55,434 nucleotides of DNA from JACQXM01 sp964569425 (GTDB lineage Bacteria > Planctomycetota > Phycisphaerae > UBA1845): contig CAZMVD010000014.1 of NCBI GenBank assembly GCA_964569425.1, positions 1 to 55,434 on the forward strand, in the 5' to 3' direction. Positions 1 to 8,764 of the stretch are shown piece by piece. The notes beneath the pieces are model-generated. The model saw only the letters and a list, made by a program, of their open reading frames with translations, was not told the origin of the DNA and did not search any database. Position numbers and translations under genes: made by a program. Numbering within the stretch: position 1 is the first letter of the stretch; each line of letters opens with the position of its first letter.

Positions 1-115
1 ACCCCTCATGATCGGCTGAATTACAGCGGTCGTTAACCTGAAGATTGTCTTCATGGCGTTGCGGCGGGAACTCGGAACGCGTCAACGAGTTCTACCAGAG
101 TAGCGTGAGAGCGAC

Positions 116-3100
116 GTGCGCTTTCGTTTCCTGGCCGACTCCATGCCGGCGCTGATCTGGACCTCCACGCCCGCCGGGATTGCGGATTACTTCAATGCAC
201 GCTGGTACGAATATACGGGCCTCGATTTCGAGCAATCGATCGGCATGGGCTGGCAACAGGCGGTGCACGCTCAAGATTTGCCGGAATGCATGGAATGCTG
301 GGAGCGTGCGATTGCCCAAGAAAAGGAACTCGAAATCGAGCTTCGAATCAAGAGGGCCGCGGATGACTCGTATCGTTGGCATCTGGGACGAGCGTGGCCG
401 CGAAGAGACGCGGAAGGCGCCATCAGCCAATGGGTCGGTTCGTGCACGGACATTCACGAGCAAAAACTCGCCAGAGACGAACTGGATCGGTTCTTCACAC
501 TATCTCTCGACCTGATGTGCATCGCCGATGTCGACGGATACTTTCGAAAGCTCAGCAAGGCGTGGGAGAAGACCCTCGGCTACACACTCGGCGAGCTCAC
601 CAGTCGACCCTACCTCGAGTTCGTTCACCCCGACGATCGGGAAACGACACTGGCCGAAGCGTCGAAACTGGCCAGCGGACTCGACGTCCTGGGATTCGAA
701 AACCGTTACCGGTGCGTTGATGGGTCGTACCGCTGGCTGCTGTGGTCCGTAACCATCGCACCCGATGGACGAACCCATTATGCCGTTGCGCGGGACGTCA
801 CCGACCGCAAGAAGGCCGAACAGGAAATCGAGGCACTCAACGCTGCGCTCCGCGAGCGCGCCGAACAACTTCAGTCTGAAATCAAGGTTCGCCAGTTGGC
901 CGAACAGCGTGCCCAGGCGGCCAAGATTCAGGCGGAACAGATGAACAGGCATCTCCTGGCATTGGATCACGTCAACCAAACGCTATTGGAGTGCAGGTCA
1001 TTCGAGGACATCGGTCAGAAGGTCACTCAGGCGCTGGTCGACAATTATGACGCGTACTTTGCCCGGCTCTGGTTGGTGCGTGACGGCGACCGGTGTTCCC
1101 AATGTGCTTTGGCGCACGATTGCATCAATCGCGACAAGTGCCTGCACCTGATTTCCAGTTCCGGTCACTACACACATGTGGACGGCGGTCACCAGCGCGT
1201 TCCCCTCGGTTCGTTCAAGATCGGCCTGATTGCGCAGGGCCGAGGTCGAACGGTTTCCAATGACGTCGCGAACGACGAGCGAGTTCACGATCGCGCGTGG
1301 GCGGCCCGGCACGGTCTCCGATCATTCGCCGGGTTTCCTCTGGTGCATGGAGGGAATGTCGTTGGCGTGATCGCCATGTTCAGCCGGAAAACGCTCTCGC
1401 CGGGCGTTCTTGAAGTGCTCGATCTGCTGTCCCATTCGGTTGGGTCAGCGATCGAAAACGTCTACCAACGCGATGAGGTTGCCAGGGCCAATCGGGCGAA
1501 GAGCGAATTCCTGGCCATGATGAGTCATGAGCTGCGCACTCCGCTCAACGGCATCATCGGCATGACGGAGCTTCTGCTGCACACCGGACTGGATCAACGC
1601 CAGCGCCGGTATGCATCGCTGGTGAAATCATCCGGCGACATCCTCCTGAGCCTGATCAGCGACGTTCTGGATTTCTCACGGATTGAGGCGGGGAAACTGG
1701 AATTGGAGTCTGCCGAATTCGATCTTCACTATACGGTGGACAACGTGGCCATTTCGTTTTCTTCGCAGGCCGAGAGCAAGGGTCTGGAACTGCTGTGCAG
1801 CATGCACCCGGACGTCCCCACGGTCGTTCGCGGCGACCCCGGGCGTTTGCAGCAGATCCTCATGAACCTGGTCAACAACGCCATCAAGTTCACGGACCAG
1901 GGCGAGGTGGTCATTCGCGGATCGAGCGATTCTCAAACGGAAGACAAAGTGAGGATCCGATTCACCGTTTCGGACACGGGGATCGGCATTCCGCGTGATC
2001 GACTGGAGCGGTTGTTCCAATCGTTTTCGCAGGTTGACGCCTCTACGACCAGGAAGTACGGCGGAACCGGCCTGGGGCTCGCAATATGCAAGCGCCTGGT
2101 CGAAGCGATGGGCGGCGAAATCGGCGTCGAAAGTGAACCGGGTCGAGGTTCAACGTTCTGGTTTCAGTTGCCGTTTGAGAGGTCGTCAGAAAACCCATGG
2201 AGCGCACATCGAATCCTTGGGGACTTGCGGCGCGTGCGCGTGCTTTCGGTGGACGACAACGCCACAAACCGAGAGATTTTGCACGAACAACTGGCGAGCT
2301 TCGGCCTGGTGAACTCCGTGGCCTCCGACGGGCCGCAGGCGTTGACGCTGCTTCGCGATGCCGCAAATGCCGGCGAGCCCTTTGGGCTCGTCATAGTGGA
2401 CTGGCAGATGCCCGACATGGACGGCTTGCAGCTCGCCAGCGCGATCCGGAGCGATCCGGCGCTCCAACACACCACCATGATTCTGCTGACCTCGGTGGAT
2501 TCGGCGCTGGAGACTGAGGAAGTCGTCAAACTCGGGTTTGCGGCGCGTCTGACCAAGCCAGTCCGGCAGTCGCACCTACTGGATGCTGTCACGGATGCCG
2601 TGGTGTGTGCGCGCGCTGCGCATGCCGGCGCGCCGGGAGAACCGGAAGGACTCTCCGCGGTTGGTCTGCACAGCGGAAACAAGTCGAAAGCGGCCGGTGC
2701 GCGAATCCTTTTGGCCGAAGATCATGACATCAGCTTGGAGGTGGCCGTTACGGTTTTGAACGCCGCCGGCTGCCTCTGCGACGTGGCGCGCAACGGCCGA
2801 GAGGCGGTGGAGGCGGTGCGCAACCGGCACTACGACCTGATTCTAATGGACTGCCAGATGCCCGAGATGGACGGTTTCGAAGCCACCCGCACGATCCGAA
2901 ACCTCGAGCGCGTCCGGGGATCGAGTGAGTCGACCGTCGCGCGGATACCGATTATCGCACTCACCGCTAATGCACTCAAGGGAGACCGCGAGCGGTGCCT
3001 CGAAGCGGGTATGGATGACTATATCAGCAAGCCGCTCAAGCCGGAGAAGTTGATCGAGCTGATTGAGTCCAAGCTGTCATCAAGGTCCGCCGAGGCTGCC

Positions 3101-3580
3101 GGCCGTGCGAGCGTACCGGCTGAGGCCGTGTTGCCGGAAGCGCCGACACCCGCCGATGGAACGGCGCGCACAGCCCACGAACAGGACGCGCCGCTCGACC
3201 TCGTGGTTTCACTCGAACGTTGGGGAGGTGACGGAAAGCTCGTCGCGCGATTGCTCTCGAAGTTCGCCCACTGTGCCGGAAACGACTTGAAGCAACTTGA
3301 AGAGAGTATAGCCGCGGGAGAATCCCAGGAAGCGGCGCGATTGGCCCATACGCTAAAGGGCACGGCGGCGTACGTGGCGGGCGAGAGACTGCGCGACCTT
3401 GCCAGCCGGCTTGAAGACATGGCGCGCGCCGCCGATTTGGCGAATGCCGACGCATGCCTGCGGGAACTGCGCGCGGAGCTGAATCGATGCCTCGACTATG
3501 TTCCTCAGGCGCTTTCCAGACTGACGCCGGAGGCTGTGGCTGACAAGCGGGAGGCCGATCATGCACCTCTTGGTGGTTGA
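116..3580 (+). CDS. Hybrid sensor histidine kinase (PAS-PAS-GAF-HisKA-HATPase-REC-REC-HPt)
   Basis: A soluble multi-domain phosphorelay kinase of 1154 aa. Domains in order: PAS 1 (about 5-115), PAS 2 (about 125-232), a coiled coil (about 235-275), GAF (about 290-455), HisKA with phospho-acceptor His471 in SHELRTPLNG, HATPase (N box LMNLVNNAIKF, then DTGIGIP and GGTGLGL), receiver 1 (Asp762 in VDWQMPDMDG), receiver 2 (Asp912 in MDCQMPEMDG) and a C-terminal HPt with His1078 in AHTLKG. No membrane segment is visible, so it probably senses a cytoplasmic signal. The GAF carries four cysteines (C327, C330, C336, C342) spaced CX2CX5CX5C, which could hold a metal or respond to redox. The start is GTG; an in-frame TAG 12 nt upstream rules out a longer N-terminus. 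The 3' end overlaps the HD-GYP gene by 20 nt, so the two are probably cotranscribed. Confidence 0.93.
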   Translation: MRFRFLADSMPALIWTSTPAGIADYFNARWYEYTGLDFEQSIGMGWQQAVHAQDLPECMECWERAIAQEKELEIELRIKRAADDSYRWHLGRAWPRRDAEGAISQWVGSCTDIHEQKLARDELDRFFTLSLDLMCIADVDGYFRKLSKAWEKTLGYTLGELTSRPYLEFVHPDDRETTLAEASKLASGLDVLGFENRYRCVDGSYRWLLWSVTIAPDGRTHYAVARDVTDRKKAEQEIEALNAALRERAEQLQSEIKVRQLAEQRAQAAKIQAEQMNRHLLALDHVNQTLLECRSFEDIGQKVTQALVDNYDAYFARLWLVRDGDRCSQCALAHDCINRDKCLHLISSSGHYTHVDGGHQRVPLGSFKIGLIAQGRGRTVSNDVANDERVHDRAWAARHGLRSFAGFPLVHGGNVVGVIAMFSRKTLSPGVLEVLDLLSHSVGSAIENVYQRDEVARANRAKSEFLAMMSHELRTPLNGIIGMTELLLHTGLDQRQRRYASLVKSSGDILLSLISDVLDFSRIEAGKLELESAEFDLHYTVDNVAISFSSQAESKGLELLCSMHPDVPTVVRGDPGRLQQILMNLVNNAIKFTDQGEVVIRGSSDSQTEDKVRIRFTVSDTGIGIPRDRLERLFQSFSQVDASTTRKYGGTGLGLAICKRLVEAMGGEIGVESEPGRGSTFWFQLPFERSSENPWSAHRILGDLRRVRVLSVDDNATNREILHEQLASFGLVNSVASDGPQALTLLRDAANAGEPFGLVIVDWQMPDMDGLQLASAIRSDPALQHTTMILLTSVDSALETEEVVKLGFAARLTKPVRQSHLLDAVTDAVVCARAAHAGAPGEPEGLSAVGLHSGNKSKAAGARILLAEDHDISLEVAVTVLNAAGCLCDVARNGREAVEAVRNRHYDLILMDCQMPEMDGFEATRTIRNLERVRGSSESTVARIPIIALTANALKGDRERCLEAGMDDYISKPLKPEKLIELIESKLSSRSAEAAGRASVPAEAVLPEAPTPADGTARTAHEQDAPLDLVVSLERWGGDGKLVARLLSKFAHCAGNDLKQLEESIAAGESQEAARLAHTLKGTAAYVAGERLRDLASRLEDMARAADLANADACLRELRAELNRCLDYVPQALSRLTPEAVADKREADHAPLGG

Positions 3581-4577
3581 TGATGACGCCCTGGCATTGG
3601 ACGCACTATCCACGGCACTGACCGACGCCGGTCACGAGGTCGAGGTGGCTCATGACGGCCGGGAGGCGCTGGAGATCATCCGCAAGGGCAGGTGCCGCCT
3701 CGTCATTTCCGACTGGGTCATGCCGCAGATGAACGGATTGGAATTGTGCCGCCGCATCCGTAGTGAGAACTTGCCGGGCTATGTGTATGTCATTCTGCTT
3801 ACCTCACGGGACGGCGTACGAAATGTCGTCGAAGGACTCAGTGCCGGCGCGGATGATTTTATCACAAAGCCGTTTCATATCGAGGAACTTCTGTTGCGCA
3901 TTCATACGGGCGACCGTATCCTGTCCCTGGAGACTCGTGACATGGCCATTTTCGCCATGGCCAAACTCGCAGAATCCCGCGACCCGGAAACGGGCGCCCA
4001 CCTGGAGCGGGTGCGAAACTACGCCAGAATTCTGGCCGCCAACCTGGCCGATCAAGGTAAGTATCCCGCCCAGATCGATGGCGACTTTATTCGGTTGATC
4101 TACCTCACCAGTCCATTGCACGACATCGGCAAAGTCGGCATCCCCGATAGCGTGCTCCTGAAACCCGGACGGCTCAGCAGTCGCGAATTCGATATCATGA
4201 AGACGCACACGACGATCGGTGCCGAGACGCTGGGCGCCGCGCTGCGGCAATTTCCCGGGGCGCGTTTTCTCTGCATGGCGCGCGATGTCGCGTTAACCCA
4301 TCATGAGCGATTCGATGGCACAGGATATCCAACCGGTCTGACAGGTGAGGACATTCCGCTCTGCGGCAGAATTGTCGCGCTCGCCGATGTGTATGACGCC
4401 CTGACCTCTAAACGCATCTACAAGCTGGCCATGGCGCATGACATCGCGCGCAGCATGATCCTGGACGAAGCCGGCACGCATTTCGACCCGGCCATCGTAG
4501 ACGCGTTCATCGCCGAAGAAGAGCGCTTCATCGACGTTAGTAACAACTATGCCGACGGTGATTTGGTTGTCGCATGA
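3561..4577 (+). CDS. Response regulator with HD-GYP domain (c-di-GMP phosphodiesterase-like)
   Basis: A 338-aa protein with an N-terminal receiver (about 1-120, phospho-acceptor Asp51 in SDWVMPQMNG, conserved Lys in TKPFH) and a C-terminal HD-GYP domain (about 130-330). The HD dyad is His187-Asp188 in LHDIGKVGIPD, and the HHERFDGTGYP motif is intact, so an active cyclic-di-GMP phosphodiesterase is likely from family knowledge. The ATG overlaps the end of the histidine kinase gene, and the gene ends in an ATGA overlap with the REC-HDOD gene. This suggests a translationally coupled operon in which the kinase phosphorylates this regulator. The natural substrate was not tested and could include other cyclic dinucleotides. 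Confidence 0.93.
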   Translation: MHLLVVDDDALALDALSTALTDAGHEVEVAHDGREALEIIRKGRCRLVISDWVMPQMNGLELCRRIRSENLPGYVYVILLTSRDGVRNVVEGLSAGADDFITKPFHIEELLLRIHTGDRILSLETRDMAIFAMAKLAESRDPETGAHLERVRNYARILAANLADQGKYPAQIDGDFIRLIYLTSPLHDIGKVGIPDSVLLKPGRLSSREFDIMKTHTTIGAETLGAALRQFPGARFLCMARDVALTHHERFDGTGYPTGLTGEDIPLCGRIVALADVYDALTSKRIYKLAMAHDIARSMILDEAGTHFDPAIVDAFIAEEERFIDVSNNYADGDLVVA

Positions 4578-6460
4578 CGAGCGCAGCACACCCGAATGGT
4601 CAGGAGATCACTGGCATGGCGCAAGAGAGGACCTCCATTCTGGTCGTCGACGACTCCGCGATCTGTCGTGAGCCGGTTGCCGCTGCGCTGGAAGCCAATG
4701 GCTATGCCACCGTTTGCGCGGAAAACGGCCGCGACGCACTTGCGTCACTGCGCCAACACATACCGGATCTGATACTGCTGGATATCAGCATGCCGGAAAT
4801 GGACGGACTGGCCGTACTTGATGTCGTACGAAACAATCCCGCCTGGCGGCAAATCCCGGTGATCCTCCTGACCGACCGGGCCGAACGTGAACTGGTTCTG
4901 CAAGCTGGGCGAGGGAGGGCGAACGCCTTCCTTCTGAAGTCTCGATTCTCATTACACGAACTCCTGTCCAGGGTGAAGACCTGCCTTCAATCGGCGAGTT
5001 CGATGGACCACCGCACGCCCGCGCCTGTGCCGGCGTGCGACTCTGCAACGTCCGGCGCGAAGAGTGTGCGTGGTGATGAAGCACGAAGCGCGCCGCAGCA
5101 GGGTGCCACGTGCGCTTCGCCCGGCGCGACACGTCGGCAATCAAATGACGGCCGCACAGGCGTCCCGTCGGAAACCGCACGCATGGGATCTGCCGCCGAT
5201 CTTGCCCCAATCATCACACGGGAAAACCTCATTACGCTGATCAACAATGGCCTGGAGCTGCGCCCGTTGGGCCCGACGGTACACAACGTGTTCGCGGTCA
5301 CGGCCAACTCCAGTTGTTCGGCGGACGACGTTTATCGAGCGGTAGCGCCGGATCAAGCCCTTTGCGTGCGCCTGCTCAAGCTGGCCAACAGCTCGGCCTA
5401 TTCGCGCGGGCGCCCCGTTGAGGGCGTTAAGGAGTCGATTCAACGAATCGGCGTGCAGGGCGTGCGCGACTTGGCCGCCGCGATCGATATCCTGCAAAAA
5501 TACGACGATGCGGCCTCGAAGTACTTAGACGTTCGGACGTTCTGGGAGCATTCCATAGCTTGCGGCGTCATCGCTTCTGCGATTGCCCGAGCGCGTCAAT
5601 CGCGGCAGGCGGACAAGTTCTTTCTCTGGGGTCTGATTCACGACGTCGGCCGCCTGATCATGCTGGAGCACGTGCCGGAGAAGTATTGCCAGGTGTGGGA
5701 GACTGCCAGGGCGCTTGCACTTCCACTCGAATCGGTGGAAGCGAAGATGATGCTCATGGATCACTGCAGCATTCTCGCCCGAGCGCTTGAACATTGGAAG
5801 TTCCCGGTGGAGTTCATTACTCCCGTGACCAGCCACCATCAATCGATCAGGGGTATTCAGCGGCTGGGTCCGAGACACTCGGAGGCGGCAGCCATCATTG
5901 CGCTCGCCGACCGATTGGCTCATGCGCTGGTGCTCGGCAGCAGCGGAAACGACGTATTGTATCCCTTGGGCGACGTCGCCGACTACTTGGGACTTTTGGA
6001 GGCGGACCTGAGTCGAATCGTCGAGACCGCACCGGACGAAGTGAACGAAGTGAAGCTATCAATCCTCGCGCGGTCCGGCCAAGAACCATGGCCCGACCAT
6101 GCGGCTCAAGTCAGGAATGAACTGAGTGTGGCCATTATTAACCCGATCTGCGTTAGCTCGGCTCCCAGCGTGGACGTATTGGGGTTATTCTGCTCCAGGG
6201 TTTTCCGATCGCCGATCGAGCAGGCCCAGCACGTGGGAATCGTCCACCTTCGAAGTCCGGCTGAGCTACCAGAACTTGGTTCGCGTATGCAGGCCGCTGA
6301 AAGCGAGCGGGGCATCCAAGGTGTGCCGGTGGTGCTGATCTGTGACAAGGGTTCCCCCGTAACGGAAGTTGCGTGGCTGCGGAACCGGAGATTCGCTGTA
6401 TTGCGGACACCATTACGTATTGCGGCGTTTCTGGACTCGGTCCGGTCGCTGTTGAGTTGA
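4574..6460 (+). CDS. Receiver-HDOD signalling protein
   Basis: A 628-aa protein, third gene of the signalling operon, overlapping its neighbour by ATGA. The receiver occupies about 15-135 (phospho-acceptor Asp70 in LLDISMPEMDG). A low-complexity linker (about 138-215) follows, then an HDOD domain (about 220-440; it keeps LWGLIHDVGRL, but HDOD domains usually lack full phosphodiesterase activity). The last about 125 residues (from AIINPICVSS) look like a degenerate receiver fold without an obvious Asp pocket. A second ATG at 4616 begins MAQERTSILVVDDS, directly at the receiver, and is a credible alternative start. Role inferred: output or adaptor protein downstream of the hybrid kinase. Confidence 0.88.
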   Translation: MTSAAHPNGQEITGMAQERTSILVVDDSAICREPVAAALEANGYATVCAENGRDALASLRQHIPDLILLDISMPEMDGLAVLDVVRNNPAWRQIPVILLTDRAERELVLQAGRGRANAFLLKSRFSLHELLSRVKTCLQSASSMDHRTPAPVPACDSATSGAKSVRGDEARSAPQQGATCASPGATRRQSNDGRTGVPSETARMGSAADLAPIITRENLITLINNGLELRPLGPTVHNVFAVTANSSCSADDVYRAVAPDQALCVRLLKLANSSAYSRGRPVEGVKESIQRIGVQGVRDLAAAIDILQKYDDAASKYLDVRTFWEHSIACGVIASAIARARQSRQADKFFLWGLIHDVGRLIMLEHVPEKYCQVWETARALALPLESVEAKMMLMDHCSILARALEHWKFPVEFITPVTSHHQSIRGIQRLGPRHSEAAAIIALADRLAHALVLGSSGNDVLYPLGDVADYLGLLEADLSRIVETAPDEVNEVKLSILARSGQEPWPDHAAQVRNELSVAIINPICVSSAPSVDVLGLFCSRVFRSPIEQAQHVGIVHLRSPAELPELGSRMQAAESERGIQGVPVVLICDKGSPVTEVAWLRNRRFAVLRTPLRIAAFLDSVRSLLS

Positions 6461-6709
6461 CGAGGTTCTTGCCCCAGCAGTTACGCGCTATCGGCGCCTA
6501 TTCAATCACACCGCACCCTTCGGTTTTCACCAAGGAATTTTCGCGACCAATACCCGGCGTTTCGCTCGAAAACAGCGAACCGCCTTTGTGCGTGGTTCGG
6601 AGTCGCCGTTCGTCGAATTGCCGATGATCGGCCTATGGAAGAGGGACTTGGCCGTATGCGCATTGCCCGCTCAGGCCGCCCGAACCGCCTGCCAACGCCA
6701 CGCAGGAGT

Positions 6710-7075
6710 TCATCGTAATGGATCGACACAGATCGCGTCGATTCTCTCGAAGCTGACCATGCAGCAGCATCGGTATATCTCCGCCGCACAACTGCCGATG
6801 TCGCCGCAGTCATTGCTCCTGCAAACTCCCTGGCACTCCGAATCGTCCTGACATGGCTTGCCGACGTCGGTAATGCGCACTTGACACTCTGGTTAGTTGT
6901 TCGCCGTATTCCAGATACCGCCAGCTGCTTTGCAGGATACACGATGGTCAGTTTCCTCTTGGATCTCTCGAAGCGCCTCGGCCAGCGGACCGCAGCTGGA
7001 CGTTGCGGCAAGGGCAAGCGCACCGCAAACTGACTTGAACCCAGATTTCCCGGATGGCGTCTTTCGCGGTGGCAT
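6710..7075 (-). pseudogene. Cys-rich secreted/lipoprotein-like gene with an in-frame stop
   Basis: One reading frame of 122 codons interrupted by a single TAA at 6893-6895. Before the stop: 60 residues starting MPPRKTPSG, with a short hydrophobic stretch ending in LAATSSC (lipobox-like), then VSCKAAGGIWN. After the stop the same frame continues in the same style: PECQVRITDVGKPC, DDSECQGVC, a CCC triplet and AICVD, ending at TGA. The CxAAGGxW, then DxGKxCxDxxECxGxC, then xICVD order resembles small secreted Cys-rich proteins seen in many proteobacteria and planctomycetes. Homology on both sides of the stop argues for one gene, either broken by a nonsense mutation or read through. Function unknown. 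Confidence 0.5.
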
Positions 7076-7114
7076 GATTCAAGAATGTCTTCCCTGTTAC
7101 TCAAGAGCTTTCGG

Positions 7115-7275
7115 TCATTTTGACAGAAGAACCCGGTGGGTGGCAGGCAAGAACAAGCACTTTGCGTACAGTTCGATGGCATCCTGTGACTCAAATTCCA
7201 TGGCACGAAGATCACGAGCGGCGCGGGCTTGCTCGCATTGCGTGAACTCAACAAGACGTTCCGCCGGACGGAAAG
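7115..7275 (-). pseudogene. C-terminal fragment of an unrecognised protein
   Basis: This minus-strand frame reads about 50 protein-like residues (RPAERLVEFTQCEQ, then AMEFESQDAIELYAKCLF, then THRVLLSK) before TGA at 7115-7117. It lies 39 nt upstream of the Cys-rich frame on the same strand. Its 5' end runs antisense into the IS1380-type transposase tail, so the upstream part of the gene seems to have been lost there. I do not recognise the family. The alternative is a chance open frame. Confidence 0.25.
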
Positions 7276-7461
7276 GGGAAGGATTGGTCGTTGACCACGC
7301 TACGCGAAGAGCTGATCAAGATCGAAGCAGAAGTCGTTCGGCATGCCAAGTCCGCGACGTTTCAGTTGGCGGAAATTGCGGGGCCGCGGGCGCTGTCCGT
7401 AGCGATCCTGGACCACGTCCAGCGATTCGGGTTGCCGCCGCCGGCGATACAACGGGATTGA
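7246..7461 (+). pseudogene. C-terminal remnant of an IS1380-type transposase
   Basis: The frame from about 7246 reads GKGKDWSLTTLREELIKI, then VVRHAKSATFQLAEIAGPRA, and ends in TGA at 7459-7461. The WSLTTLREKLxKIGAKVVRH...TFQLAEVAVPRELF tail is typical of IS1380-family DDE transposases. No upstream catalytic part is visible: a stop (TGA 7243-7245) precedes this frame, and no D/D/E region is found in the flank. It is a dead end-fragment, recognised from memory of the family. Confidence 0.55.
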
Positions 7462-7542
7462 GTGTTCACCGAGGCGGGAACCAAATGAGGGAGGAAACAA
7501 GAGCGGCGAAGCTGTGTTCCGAAGCAGTCTCCGGTAGCCTTA

Positions 7543-7559
7543 GAGCGTGTTCAAAAAGG
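7543..7559 (+). repeat. IS5-family left terminal inverted repeat
   Basis: 17 bp, GAGCGTGTTCAAAAAGG, perfectly complementary to 8455-8471. It is preceded by TTA (7540-7542), one copy of the target duplication. The transposase stop lies 6 bp inside. Confidence 0.93.
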
Positions 7560-7564
7560 GTAGT

Positions 7565-8349
7565 TCACGCATAGCTGAGACGTCGGGTCATGAGGTTTAT
7601 CATGGCAATATAGATCATTGACTCGCTCGTTTCGGTCAGTTCTTCATAGTCTTTGCTGAAACGGCGATACCGTCCCAACCATCCAAAGGTTCGCTCGACG
7701 ACCCAGCGGTGCGGAAGCACCTTGAAACCTTTCACGTCGTCGCAGCGCCGGACAATCTCCAAGACCCACCCGCCCAACTTCTGAACCCAGTCAATCAACC
7801 CGCCCGCGTATCCGCCGTCCGCCCAGATCAACTGCAGACGTTCGTATTGTCCCTTCAGTCTCCGCAACACGATCTTGGCGCCGTCGCGGTCCTGCACATC
7901 GGCCGGGTGAACGACAACCGCCAGGATCCACCCCAGCGTATCTACGACAATATGGCGCTTGCGACCCTTGATCTTCTTGCCCGCATCGTAACCGCGAACC
8001 CCCTTTTTTCCGTGGTTTTCACGCTTTGGCTATCGATGATCGCTGCACTCGGACTGACCTCACGGCCTTCCTTCACACGCAACTCGTCACGCAGCAGGTC
8101 GTGAATGTCGTGCCAGAGGCCCTCCCTGCGAAATCGCCAGAAATAGTAATACACAATGTTCCACTTCGGAAAGTCGTGTGGCAAAAGGCGCCAGGCACAA
8201 CCCGTACGCAACAAGTACATGATGGCATTGACCACTTCTCGCATCGACACTTCGCGCGGACGCCCGCCCGGCTTGGCCGGCGGAATCAACTCCTCGATCA
8301 ACTGCCACTGCTCGTCCGTCAGATCACTTGGGTAGGGCTTCCGTGCCAT
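7565..8349 (-). CDS. IS5-family transposase, produced by -1 frameshifting
   Basis: The first frame (8349 to about 8005) carries the N-terminal domain: SDLTDEQWQLIEELIPP, RTGCAWRLLPHDFP and IIDSQSVKTTEK (first catalytic Asp). The second frame continues KGVRGYDAGKKIKGRKRH, then WADGGYAG (second Asp) and VVERTFGWLGRYRR (Glu region), and stops at 7565. The two frames meet at A6G5 (plus strand 7999-8009). A -1 slip there yields a continuous protein of about 261 aa, the usual size for this family, and (785+1)/3 is a whole number of codons. Programmed frameshifting is known in several IS5 subgroups. An inactivating indel is the alternative, but its position exactly at a homopolymer slip site favours a programmed shift. 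Confidence 0.88.
7999..8011 (-). other. Candidate -1 ribosomal frameshift site
   Basis: On the coding strand the sequence is GGAAAAAAGGGGG. Zero-frame codons are GAA AAA AGG. Slipping one base back gives AAA AAG GGG GTT, which restores the KGVRGYDAG continuation of the transposase. I did not fold the downstream sequence for a stimulatory hairpin. Confidence 0.7.
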
Positions 8350-8454
8350 GATTCGATCCTCCTGATCACCACCATTGAATGCCCAAGGCCGTCCGGCTCC
8401 GCCGAACCACCTTGCCTTCTTCTCCTTTCGACACCCTCCGAAGCCGTTCTACAT

Positions 8455-8471
8455 CCTTTTTGAACACGCTC
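8455..8471 (-). repeat. IS5-family right terminal inverted repeat
   Basis: 17 bp, the reverse complement of the left end, followed by the second TTA target copy (8472-8474). It lies upstream of the transposase start. Confidence 0.93.
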
Positions 8472-8474
8472 TTA

Positions 8475-8764
8475 GCCAAACGCACTGCTTGATCGCGATG
8501 CCCGCAAATAGGTCGATGGGCCGCAAGAAACTGGCAACAGCATTGGGAAATGGTCGATTCCGAGCTTCGTCCCACTTGGGTAGCTCGTGGGCCTGTTGGC
8601 GTCGCGCAGGCGCAGGTCAATTGGGAAATGTCGGCTCGAAGAGGTCGGCCACCATGCGCAGGCCAATAGAGTGCGCAAACAACGCGCTCCTTCGGACGAC
8701 CACTACCTGCGCCAACAAGTCGCCAGGTTGCAAAGTCATGGGTAGAGGGCACATGCTGGTGGCC
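8475..8764. other. Gene-poor flank of the IS, no recognisable gene
   Basis: This 290-bp stretch between the IS and the receiver gene has only short open frames. One minus-strand frame begins MTLQPGDLLAQVVVVRR and stops after about 40 residues. Another is open into the IS end. None matches a family I know. It is probably a remnant of the DNA into which the IS inserted, and may hold the 3' untranslated end of the hydrogenase transcript. Confidence 0.4.

Larger units (their letters stand above)
7543..8471. mobile_element. IS5-family insertion sequence (IS427-like), complete
   Basis: A 929-bp element bounded by perfect 17-bp inverted repeats (GAGCGTGTTCAAAAAGG at 7543-7559 and its complement at 8455-8471). 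It is flanked by the direct repeat TTA (7540-7542 and 8472-8474), the short TNA target duplication expected for the IS427 group. It encodes one transposase on the minus strand in two frames joined by a -1 slip site. Intact ends and the duplication imply a recent insertion. It landed in DNA already holding a transposase tail. Confidence 0.93.

Noticed and set aside
6502..7254. 250-aa minus-strand open frame
   Set aside because: It runs in a different frame through the Cys-rich pseudogene and the other fragment; its own translation is Arg/Ser-rich and matches nothing.
8366..8752. 128-aa minus-strand open frame
   Set aside because: It crosses the right end of the IS5 element, so it cannot be an ancestral gene; no homology.
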